NCBI GenBank assembly: GCA_029204225.1
Contig: CM055095.1
Location: 77,397,030 to 77,437,487 of the forward strand
Reading direction: 5' to 3'
DNA length: 40,458 bases
Source of the DNA: Diphasiastrum complanatum
Lineage: Eukaryota > Streptophyta > Lycopodiopsida > Lycopodiales > Lycopodiaceae
Below the pieces are notes generated by a model. That model was given only the letters and a program-made list of their open reading frames with translations, searched no databases and was not told the DNA's origin. Positions 31,425 to 40,458 of the stretch are shown here, in pieces (within the stretch, counting starts at the first letter, position 1; the number at the start of each line of letters is the position of its first letter). A program made the position numbers and the translations under genes.

Positions 31425-31774
31425 GAAAGAACCTTCACCTCCATTGATGAAGTTAGCTCTTTCCTTACCTTTTGCATGCTTGCACTTCCATGAAGAACCA
31501 TTGAAACACCATCATTATCCTCAAGACTAGCCAAGTTAGCACAAAGATGAACATCTCCAAGAAGCATATTAGATCTTGACCTAGATCTAGCATAAGGAAG
31601 CTTTTTAGACTTTGCATAAGATCCACCAATCTTATTGATGTTAAAAGGGAATTTTGAAAAGTTGAGACCAATCTCCTTTTCCATTCCATCCTTTTTGTTA
31701 GCCATATCTACCTTGTTTATTGCCTCTAGCAACCAAGATTTCTTCCTTCGTAATGAAACAAGCATCACCACCAA
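31241..31774 (-). CDS. 177-residue ORF overlapping the protease region, unknown
   Basis: Starts out of frame inside the protease region and becomes distinctive after MANKKDGMEKEIGLNF (from about 31703), with an Arg/Ser patch (YARSRSRSNMLLGD). Overlaps the 299-residue frame by about 180 bases. Not recognised. Possibly the upstream part of the same captured or accessory gene. Confidence 0.3.
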   Translation of the reverse strand: MVVMLVSLRRKKSWLLEAINKVDMANKKDGMEKEIGLNFSKFPFNINKIGGSYAKSKKLPYARSRSRSNMLLGDVHLCANLASLEDNDGVSMVLHGSASMQKVRKELTSSMEVKVLSWKRLLLMISLIICRKMLLGAFMKEVVLLHSFVMSLMVKRKIKRLISKGFNNTKGKVAIWS

Positions 31775-32391
31775 ACTTTACCATGTATCCTTTTTCTATC
31801 ATTTGACCAACACTCAGCAAATTCTTTGAAAGTGAAGGAATGTAAAGAACACCATCAAGTCTTGCTTTCCTATTAGTAGAGAGGAAAATAGGAATAGAAC
31901 CAATACCTTCAATCACACACTCACCACCATTGGCCATGTGAATTGCTTTCTTGGCTCCATCATAAGTGACCAAAGAAGTAAAGAACTCCTTGTGACTAGT
32001 CATGTGTGAACTAGCTCCACTATCAATCCACCATGAATCTTTGTCACCTTCACTTGATTTTAGACTTGAAGAACACATCAAAAGAGAATCACCACCACCT
32101 AGATCCTCACCATTAGTAGTAAAGTTGATTTTCTTGCTACCTTCATCTCTTTGCTTCTTCAAGCATTCATTTGCAAAATGCTCTTTGATTCCACAATAAA
32201 TCATTTCAACTTAGACTTATCTTTCTTTTTGCCAAAAGAAGAAGTCTCACCTTGATCTTGCCCTTTAGACCACTTGCCTTTGCCTTTGCCCTAATCTCCA
32301 ATAAGGACTCCATCCTCAACTTCCAAGTAGAATAGTTGATTGAGGTAAGCCTATCATTGCTCTCCAACATAGATCCACCACTTGTAGCCAT
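31698..32391 (-). pseudogene. Shortened gag-protease of the non-autonomous element
   Basis: Gag start MATSGGSMLESNDRLTS at 32391 runs about 32 residues and then jumps by deletion to a basic segment. A knuckle-like YCGIKEHFANEC follows with the first Cys missing. The protease is clear: WWIDSGASSHMTSHKEFF (about 32000-32050), VLYIPSLSKNLLSVGQ, ending at 31698. A stop and frame change separate gag from protease near 32206. Confidence 0.8.
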
Positions 32392-32980
32392 GTTGAAGTG
32401 ACGTGATCTTATCTTTCAACCTGTTCTAATGCACAAAGCACTCTCTTGAATGTCAACAAATGAACTCAAGAAGAAATCACAAAGATATGGAACCTCTCAA
32501 ATCTCTTCTAGCACTTCTAACTAGAAAATCAACACATAGAATAGTGAAATCTTAATCAACCTATGATCTATCCTCAATCTAATGATTCTTGACACTTCCT
32601 AAGATTGAAACACACTCAAATGAAGTTCAGTAACCTCACAAACTAGAGATCCAATCAAAATTAGGATTTTGACAAAGTCACAAAAAATTGAATATCTCAA
32701 ATTCTACATGCAGTTTCTAGAAACTTGATATATCTTATTGTAGACTCCAATGAGACATTCATAATGCACCAACAATCATCTAATTCCAGTAAACCAAGTG
32801 TGAAATTGGAATTGATCAAGTATATAACCCTATATTGAGTTTTGACCTACAAAAGATCAATTCTACACATGCAAAAATGCTGATTTTTGAGTAGAAATCA
32901 ATCTATCATGCTCTAGCATTGGTAACTCCTCCAAATCCTTGCTAAAGATGGCTGATCCTTTCATAAACTGAAACACAAGA

Positions 32981-32992
32981 GCTCTGATACCA
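32981..32992 (-). other. Primer-binding site of the non-autonomous element
   Basis: Plus sequence gctctgatacca, minus TGGTATCAGAGC, directly abutting the 5' LTR. Confidence 0.88.
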
Positions 32993-33630
32993 TGTGAAGG
33001 ATTTCATATCATTCAAGATCCAATTCAAGTCCCAAATCTTTGGTTACAATAAGGAGCAAACCAACAATCCTGCCAATGTAGAAAAATCAGCATCCACATA
33101 CAAAATGAGATGCAAACTCTAAGAGATATTGACCAAACATGAACCAAAACATAAAATATGTTTTCTATCCGTACAATTACAGTACCCTACTATATTTCAC
33201 ACGTGTGGAACCGAAAATAGCAATAAATGATCATTCTACACATGGAATTGCAAGATAACACCAAGATAGTGCACCAATGAGTAGTAGAACCCAAAGAGAA
33301 CCATGTATAATGATGAAATGAGAGATAGAAGAGAGAAGATGTGTCTCTCCACGAGTTACATCCTTTTATAGAGTTTCGAAACCCTATTTGGCCACTTGGC
33401 TTTCCCTCCAAAATGTAAACCCTACTATTTTTGGGTCTAGATTCAATGTACCCAAAGTTCAAATTGAATCTCTCTCAAACTCGACTACCAACTTTCCCAC
33501 ACTTTAAAAAAGTGTTTATTGAATGTATTTTAAACTAATATAACTTCAAAAAGTTTATCTCTAAGTCTAAAATGAGTTTTGGCCTTTTATTGACAATTTA
33601 CCAAAATGTGACTAAACTAGACTAAACTAG
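32993..33630 (-). repeat. 5' LTR of the non-autonomous element, outer 15 bases missing
   Basis: Matches 29875-30514; the terminal TGTGAGAGATTTCAA is absent and copia gag sequence begins immediately. Confidence 0.88.
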
Positions 33631-33632
33631 TA

Positions 33633-36600
33633 GGTGATGAGAGAAGGCCGCCAAATGAAGCAGACATCAAACTGTTTGACAAAAAGATGAGGAAAGCTTT
33701 GACCTTCATTAACTTGTCAGTGAAGGATCACATCATTACCCACATTTGTGATGCTATTACACCCAGACAGGCATGGGATGTGCTAAAGGAGCAGTTCGAG
33801 ACGTCAAATCTGTCAAAAATCATGTTTCTGAAGTCAAAGTTGAATAGTGACCGCATGGAACAAGGAGAGCACATTCAGACGTACATGACCATAATCAAGG
33901 ACAATGAGAGATGAACTGCATTCTATTGGCGAGCGCATACGTGATGTGGAGCTGGTGCACAATGCATTGTGTGGCATTGCAAAATTCTATGAGATGTTCG
34001 TGAGCGGAATAGCATCAAGAGAAAGATTGCCAACCTTTGACGAGCTCACAGGAATCTTGATGTAGGAAGAGCAACGACGAGAAATGGTGAAAGCTAGACG
34101 TCAAAATACTGACGATCAGGCACTTGCGACATGCCAAAAACAAGGCAAGGGCAAGGGCAAGAAGAAGTCCAAGCAGCAATTTGTCAAATCTCAGGAGGAT
34201 GAGGGATCTTCCAGTAAAACTAAGAAAAAAGCCAAGTGCTTCCATTGTGGTAAAAAGCGCCATTGGAAGAGTGAATGTCGCAAATTCCTGGCGGAACAAG
34301 GCAAGGGAAAACCAAAACAAGCAGGTAACCTTGTCGATGAGGGTGAGATTGAAGACTCTAGCATCTTCATATCTGCATTGTCATCTAATCAAGATGATCA
34401 AGCATGGTATATTGACTCAGGAGCCACAAGACACATGACATGTATTAAGAATTGGTTCAGTAGTTTGAAGGTGTTGGATAATGGAACATCTGTTTCACAA
34501 GCAAATGGTGAGGTGTGCATGATCAAGAGGATAGGCACCATTTCAATCCAACTACCTGATGGCAAAAGCAGGATGATCAGGGAGGTACTTTACGTACCAA
34601 GTTTGAAGAAAAATCTACTTTTTGTTGGAGTCATTACTAATCAAAAGTTGAAAGTAGAATTTGCCCATGATCGTTGCTTTGTGAAGGATGCGAACCAAAA
34701 GTTCAAAGTTATTGCGGATGGAGTAAGAGATCCCAATACAAAATTGTACAGGTTGAATGCTACAATCAAGGGGCAACATGGACTTGCATCGTCCATTCCT
34801 TCGCAAACTGAGTTGTGGCACAAGAGGCTTGGTCACTTGAACTTGGGAAGCCTCAGTTTGATGATAAAATTGGAGATGGTAACAGGATTGCCTACCATAG
34901 AAGATCACTTGAAATCGATGTGCGAATCTTGTGTATATGGGAAGCAGCATTGAGAGGATTTCAATAAAGGGGGTGTTGCAAGAGCAAAGAACATCCTGGA
35001 TTTAATCCACACAGATTTATGCGGGCCTATGAGGACCATGTCCTTAGGTAAATCCTTCTATTTCATGACCTTTATTGATGATATGTCACATAAAATGGTG
35101 ATCTACTTCTTGAAGTAGAAATCAGACGCATTTGATAACTTCAAGAGCTTCAAAGCATTGGTCGAAAATCAGACAGGTAGGAAGATCAAAGTCCTAAGAT
35201 CAGATAGTGGATGTGAGTACAAGTCTAATGACTTCAATGATCTTTGTGATCAATGTGAGATTAAAAGACAATTTACTCAAGCTCATACTCCTGCTCTCCA
35301 TGGTGTAGCTGAGCGCAAAAATCGTACGATTGTGGAAAGTGCCAGATCTATGCTAGATGAGATGAAACTACCAAAAGATTTTTGATTAGAAGCATGTAGC
35401 ATGGCAGTCTATCTTCAAAATAGAAGTCCTACCATTGCCATACCAAAGATAACACCTGAGGAAGCATTCATGAAGAAGAAGCCAAAGGTGAACCATTTGC
35501 GAATCTTTGGATGTAAGGCCTTTGTACACATTTCTAAGGAAGAGAGACGTAAACTTGATGTAAAAGCCATCAAGTGCATATTTCTAGGATATGATGATCG
35601 TGTGAAGGGCTACAGATGTTTTGATCCAGTCGAAAAAAAAATTCATATAAGCCGTGATGTTATCTTTGATGAGTCCAAGATGTATGAAGACGAGGATATT
35701 GAGAAGATAGACACATCCAGTGGGAAAGATGGTATAGTGAGGATACCACCTAATGATGATCCATTCATTGACCTTCCGAGTGATGAACATGAGGATGCAT
35801 CTCAAGATACTACTACTCAACCTCAAGAAACAGGTTGGAGAGGTAGGGACAAACCTTTTGGTACAAGAAGGATTGAAGTTGCAGGTGACAAACGCAAGGA
35901 GAAGGATGTACCGTGGGGTACATCCTTCTCCTTGCGTTTGTCACCTGCATCCATTTTCACCAGGAAGCCGATCACCTGATAGAAAGCTCCCTAAGTGGTT
36001 TGAGAGATTGTTGGAGAGCCGCGACATAGATGAATTTCCAGGATCATCTAACCAGGGAGAGCGAAGATCAACAAGAGAGAAGATACTACCTGAAAGGTAT
36101 GAAGCAAATTATGCTCTCTTATCTAGCATTATTCAAAGCAAAGAACCTTCGACTTATGGTGAAGCGAAGGATGATGACATTTGGGTCAAGGCCATGGGAG
36201 AGGAGATGGAGTCAATTGCTAAGCATAGCACATGGGACTTAGTAGAACCACCAGTTGGCAAGAAACCCATTGGTTGCAAATGGGTATATAGGACCAAGTA
36301 CCATGCAGATGGAAGTATAGCAAAACACAAAGCAAGATTAGTGATCAAAGGGTACGCACAAAATAAAGGCATCGACTATGAGGAGACCTTTGCGCCGGTT
36401 TGTAAGTGGAATACTCTATGTCTACTTATTGCTTTAGTTTCACATTTTGGTTGGCCTTTGCATCAGATGGATGTGAAATCTGCTTTTCTAAATGGTGAGT
36501 TAGAAGAAGAAGTGTTCATGGATCAACCTGAAGGCTTTGTAACCAAAGGACAGGAAAATAAAGTATGTCGCTTGGAGAAAGCGCTTTATGGTTTTAAACA

Positions 36601-37599
36601 AGCACCACGTGCGTGGTATAGCAGGATTGATGCCTACTTTCGTTCAAAGGGGATGGTGAGAACACATTCTGATCCAAATCATATGTCTTATGCTTTGATG
36701 GTATGGTTGCTTTGATTGCTCTTTATGTTGATGACTTGATTATTACGGGAAATAATCAAAAGATGATAGACATGATCAAGAAAGACCTCATGGAACAATT
36801 TGAGATGACAGATCTCAGCCTGATGCATTACTGCCTTGGAGTAGAAGTGTGGCAAAAAAGGACATGAAGTGGGTTTAACACAGGGGAAATATGTCAAAGA
36901 GGTGATGAGTCACAATCATTTGATGCTACGCTATATAGACAATTAGTAGGGAGCTTGATTTACTTTACCACAACTAGACCAGATATATGCTATGTTGTTG
37001 GCATTGTAAGTCAGTTTATGGCAGCACCTACGGAAACGCATTGGAAGGCAGCTAAACGCATTTTGCGTTATGTAAAAGGCACTTCAGAGTATGGCTTGAT
37101 TTACAAGAAGCATGATGGTTTACCTGAGTTGTGTGGCTATGTGGATGCGGACTGGGGAGGTGACTATGATGATCGTAGATCCACCACAGGATATATATTC
37201 CAGTTTTGTGGTAGTTGTTTTTCCTGGTCAAGTAAGAAGCAAAGTGCAATTGCTCTTTCCACCACAGAAGCAGAGTATAAGGCAATGTGTAGTGCTGCAC
37301 ATGAAGCTATATGGTTGAGACAAATCTTGGAAGAAATTGGCATGAAGCAGAAAAATCTCACGACTTTACATAGCAACAGTCAGAGTGGAATTCAGCTAGC
37401 AAAGAATCCAGTGTTCCATGCGAGAACTAAACACATTGAGATTCAGTATCACTTCATACGTGAGAGACTGCGGAGTCATGAAATTCATGTTGTTCATTGT
37501 AGCACAGAAGAACAACTAGCTGATATTTTCACTAAGCCACTTACTGGAGAAAAGTTTGATAAGTTTAGATCAAAGCTTTCCGTACTTAAAGTTTGTTGA
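33633..37599 (+). pseudogene. Copia gag-pol, several stops and frameshifts
   Basis: Order: partial gag (UBN2 block, frameshift near 33905, TAG 34063-34065), CCHC knuckle CFHCGKKRHWKSEC (about 34237-34278), protease WYIDSGATRHMTC (about 34405-34443), pre-integrase and integrase (34810-35480; TGA 34951-34953, TAG 35116-35118, TGA 35383-35385), and integrase C-terminal region to 35880. A perfect 70-bp inverted repeat (35880-35949) lies where the frame changes. Then come RT (GCKWVYRTKYHADGSIAKHK; QMDVKSAFLNG; YVDD at 36724-36735 after a frameshift near 36700; TGA 36865-36867) and RNase H (DADWGGD, TEAEYKA) to TGA at 37597-37599. The usual DSQS Asp in RNase H is Asn here (SNSQS). Dead copy. Confidence 0.9.
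35880..35949. repeat. Perfect 33-bp inverted repeat with 4-base loop
   Basis: Arm 35880-35912 (tgcaggtgacaaacgc...) is exactly reverse-complemented by 35917-35949, with loop gtgg. It lies in pol between integrase and RT, at the point where the coding frame shifts. Confidence 0.95.
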
Positions 37600-38238
37600 C
37601 TTTAAAGCTATGTATATGACTGTATAAAAAGTGACTCTACTTTAAGGGAGAGAGTTAGAATTAAATTTAGAATCAATGTGTTACTGTACTGTGGGTCCTA
37701 TCAGTGGATAAGAATCAGTTGGCCTCGCCACGAGGCAAGTCGACGGGACACGCGTCCCGCCGACGGCAACCTGGGTCATGCATGGGTTGCCTGAGTGAAC
37801 AAATATATGTATAGTGTAATTTTATTTTTGAGAAATATAGCTGCTATGTGAGCTTGCTATGGAGAGTGGTTTTCTGTCTGTGTTACTGTGTAGCATGATC
37901 TGTGTTCCTTTGCAAAGCAAATTCTAAGTGGACCTTCATCAAATCAAAAGCCAAGGAGAACATCAAGGGAAAGACAAGTAGGGTAAGCAAGTAGTTTTTG
38001 GAGATTATGTTGTTTTCCTAACCTCTTTTGATGAACCTACATGTGTAGATGAAGCAAGGAAAGAAGAGAATTTACTCAGGGAAGTCTCGATACCCTTGGG
38101 CCTGTTGAAAATTTAGCGGTGCTCCGATACGAATGATGAGAATCATGATAAGAGAAATTCACAAAACATTCGCAACTCTCTTTCGAGATTCGGATGGAGT
38201 TCAGATGCGTTCGCCGGGCACTGCCAGCTGAAATACTC

Positions 38239-38262
38239 CTACAATCCTCCAGAGGATTGTAG
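38239..38262. repeat. 11-bp inverted repeat, 2-base loop
   Basis: ctacaatcctc / gaggattgtag. Confidence 0.85.
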
Positions 38263-38481
38263 TCAGGTACTACTGATCTACATTCTTAAAATTAATATAG
38301 CATTTGAATTCATTTCAACCAAGGTGCGGGAATTCAAAGGGGAACAAGAAAAACTCAGACATATTAAAATAAACAGCATAAGCATTCGACATCCAAGATC
38401 AGACACAACTAGAAAAATAATCTATATTGATTTTCTCTGATTTCTTTAGAGCACTGCATGCGAATCCACACAGTGCGTTGG

Positions 38482-38507
38482 CGTGAGAGAAGCACAGCTC
38501 TCTCACG
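38482..38507. repeat. 9-bp inverted repeat
   Basis: cgtgagaga / tctctcacg with an 8-base loop. Confidence 0.8.
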
Positions 38508-39125
38508 AGTAGTAGTCTCGCTTCACTAGCGGCAATTGGATCTTCTAATCCTAGACAGAATTATCTTCTTGCACACAGACGGAACTTCTGTTTGTGTTCG
38601 TCTTGATTGCTTACTAGCATCAGACTTTTTCTTGTGTTTTTCTTCTCTTAGTTACACTCTTTATATCTTGTTCTGATATGTGTCGAGTATAATTCAATAA
38701 GTATGGTCTCTCTGTGCAAATCGAAGATTAGAGTGATTAAGCATCTAACCAAAGAATTACAAAGAGTGGTAGTTTAGCCAAGACTAGGAAGTATCTGCTG
38801 ACGTCATGCCATCAAGTCAGATCTACTGTACTTCTGGGTACTTGTGTGATCTCTGGTGGTACTCCCTAGGAGCGTGAGGACAGAACGGGTTTCATTTCCA
38901 CCGTTTGGTTTTGTTTACCTCGTCTGCCTTTCTCTCTTGCTGGACCGCAAAGGAATCTCGTTCGTGGATCCTTCGTATTCACAAATCGTTCGTCTTCGTC
39001 TCCGTTGACCTTTCATGTTCTCAAAACTCTTCGTGTGTCTCCAGATGTTCGAGATCGCGAACATCTTCGTCAGGTGAAGGACTAAAAGCTAGCAAGGCTT
39101 TGTAATCAGAAACACTTTGTTTCTT

Positions 39126-39188
39126 TAGGGCCTTCCACGGAGCTCACTGCAAGGATCGGCTGAGCTCTGTGCACGGAGGGCCCCCCTA
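39126..39188. repeat. 63-bp fold-back sequence, TAGGG...CCCTA
   Basis: Imperfect inverted repeat: gggccttccacggagctca against tgagctctgtgcacggagggccc. TAGGG and CCCTA at the edges resemble hAT or fold-back MITE termini. No target duplication identified. Confidence 0.55.
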
Positions 39189-39639
39189 GCCCAGCCCCCC
39201 CCCGTATCTAATGCGCACGTTATTTTATTATTTTATTTATTTTTAAATTTATGGATGCCCAATGATGTAGTGCTTTAGGCAGCCAAAAAATATATCCCAT
39301 AAGCAATTCAGAAAATGAATGTGAAAATGCCAAAGTGAAGAAAAAATCTCGAAGGGTGAAAAATATAAAGTCTTCAGTAAGGTCATTTCCTTAATTTTAT
39401 GGCACTTTGAAAATGCAAAAAATGTGATACTGCATTTTTACTCGAAATTCCTCACAGGCAAAAAATGCGACACTGTTATCAAAACTCCGTGTATTTCTGC
39501 AGATTGTGTAAAAAACACTTGTAATTCTGCAGACTGTGTAAAACATGAGAAAATTCGCAGAACTGGATAAACAATTGAATGAAGAATAAAAAACCGATTA
39601 GTCGATTCGTAGGAAGGAGAATAATCCAAGAGTCCCTCT
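39189..39639. other. Non-coding, next to copia 3' end
   Basis: A/T-rich. Probably includes the 3' LTR of the minus-strand copia at the right edge, but no TG start or partner LTR can be seen. Confidence 0.4.
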
Positions 39640-40458
39640 TAATCTGAATCCATGAATGCCTTGACCTTCAAACTTAGTTCCACACAGAACTTTTTGTGTG
39701 CTTCCAAAGCTTAATGCTTTAGTAAAAATATCCGTTGTCATGTCTTGCGTTTGATAGTACTGCAACCTGATCTCTTTGTCGAGAACTTTGCTTCTGACAT
39801 AGTGATACTTCAGTTCAATGTGCTTACTCCTAGAATGAAATCTAGGGTTGGCTGAAAGGCAATGGCACTTTGATTATCACAAAATAATTGATGTCGGAGC
39901 ATATGATTCGGACTGATATCTGAAAGTAAGTTTCTCAACCAAATTGCTTCTTTTGTAGCTTGAGAGGCTGCGATATACTTTGATTTTGTAGAAGATAGAG
40001 CTATCAAAGATTGCTTGCAACTGTTCTAGAAAATTGGACCATTGTTGAGGAAGAATGTAATCCAGAAGTGGATTTTACGAGTGTCTACATCTCCTGCCCA
40101 ACTTGCATCTCTAAAACCAATGAAATAAATCGAGTTTGTTGTTGTCGACTGCTCCAAAACAAATGCAAAAGTCCATAATAGCTCGAAGATATTTGATTAC
40201 TCTGATAAGAGCCTTCCAATGTGTCACACCAGGGTTGGTCATATACTGACTTAGGGAGCTGACTACAAAAGCTATGTCTGGCCTGGTATAGATCATGGGC
40301 GTACATAATAGATCCTATAATAGAATGGTAAGGATACTCACGCTCTGCTCCTTCTCTTGATTTATTTGAGGACACTGGTCCTTTGCAATTTAAGGCCGGT
40401 TCCATTGGTGAGAGAGCTAACTTGCAATTAACTAGATTATATCTGACTAACATATTGT
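39640..40458 (-). pseudogene. Copia pol 3' end (RT connection and RNase H), runs off window
   Basis: Minus-strand frames give YHSIIGSIMYA, IYTRPDIAFVVSSLSQYM, ALSSTKSKYIAASQATKEA and CDNQSAIAF, the end of RT and the RNase H domain of copia pol, ending near 39640 with GIHGFRLRG. At least three frame changes (about 40290, 40100 and 39860) break it. The purine tract agagggact follows at about 39630-39640. The 5' part lies beyond the window. Confidence 0.85.

Larger units (their letters stand above)
29875..33630 (-). mobile_element. Non-autonomous copia-like LTR element, minus strand
   Basis: Two highly similar LTRs (29875-30529 and 32993-33630; roughly 15-20 differences by eye) flank 2.45 kb. 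The 5' LTR (right) is followed on the minus strand by primer-binding site TGGTATCAGAGC; the 3' LTR is preceded by purine tract gaagaggga. Inside are a shortened gag, a protease region, then about 1.2 kb with no integrase or reverse transcriptase but a long frame (30525-31424). It must depend on another element's pol. The right LTR lacks the outer 15 bases and no matching target duplication is seen (gtcta on the left, taggt on the right), so the right edge was lost by rearrangement. Confidence 0.87.
33632..37654 (+). mobile_element. Ty1/copia element, plus strand, 5' truncated
   Basis: Starts abruptly within gag at the edge of the neighbouring LTR and runs through pol to a purine tract (ttaagggagagag, about 37642-37654). 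A probable 3' LTR beginning ttagaatt follows, but without a 5' LTR its end cannot be fixed. Different family from the nested copia in VPS32 intron 2. Confidence 0.82.
37655..39125. other. Probable copia 3' LTR and other repeat-derived sequence
   Basis: From ttagaatt at 37655 the start of the copia 3' LTR is likely; its end may lie near 37915. A block beginning tgttgaaaatttagcgg (38104) looks like another LTR start but no partner is present. No conserved frame. Contains two hairpins (38239-38262 and 38482-38507). Confidence 0.4.

Noticed and set aside
1-40458. tRNA, rRNA or small RNA genes
   Set aside because: None seen on either strand by eye; primer-binding sites are only short tRNA-complementary stretches.

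Overview
The window is nuclear DNA of a land plant with a large, transposon-rich genome. The only recognisable host gene is a plant-type VPS32/SNF7 (ESCRT-III) gene on the minus strand. Its six coding exons (27063-27134, 25928-26027, 15284-15369, 10574-10665, 10308-10422, 9812-10018) splice in phase to an uninterrupted 223-residue protein, but they are spread over 17.3 kb because introns 2 and 3 are 10.6 and 4.6 kb. Large introns, CT/GA microsatellites and layers of copia and hAT elements suggest a fern or gymnosperm-like genome; the sequence alone does not fix the species.

Layout. 1-246: 3' part of a small non-autonomous hAT-like element (called N2 here). 258-6159: a complete 5.9-kb hAT transposon with an exact 8-bp target duplication, a decayed BED-finger/DUF659/hAT-dimerisation transposase, and a short antisense ORF near its right end. 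6168-7770: nothing recognised. 7779-9350: a second hAT-like non-autonomous element (N1), interrupted by a 650-bp N2 copy (8659-9308) with its own exact 8-bp duplication. 9812-27134: VPS32. Its intron 2 holds an LTR element (about 16041-23410, plus strand) with a minus-strand Ty1/copia element (16535-21545) inside it, plus a LINE reverse-transcriptase remnant. 27135-29090: upstream region with a strong hairpin, a 23-bp tandem repeat and GA/CT microsatellites. 29.1-37.7 kb: a gag fragment, a young non-autonomous minus-strand LTR element (29875-33630) carrying a long non-pol ORF, and a degraded plus-strand copia element containing a perfect 33-bp inverted repeat. 37.7-39.6 kb: repeat-derived sequence with small fold-backs. 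39.64 kb to the end: the 3' end of another minus-strand copia pol.

How it fits together. VPS32 looks functional and tolerates intronic transposons: no coding exon is hit and every splice site used is GT-AG. All transposon genes seen are broken. The most unusual items are three hAT-like families sharing CATAG termini but with different palindromic subterminal repeats, the antisense ORF in the hAT element, the 299-residue ORF with hydrophobic segments in the env position of the non-autonomous LTR element, and the snap-back inverted repeat in copia pol. No claim was checked against a database.
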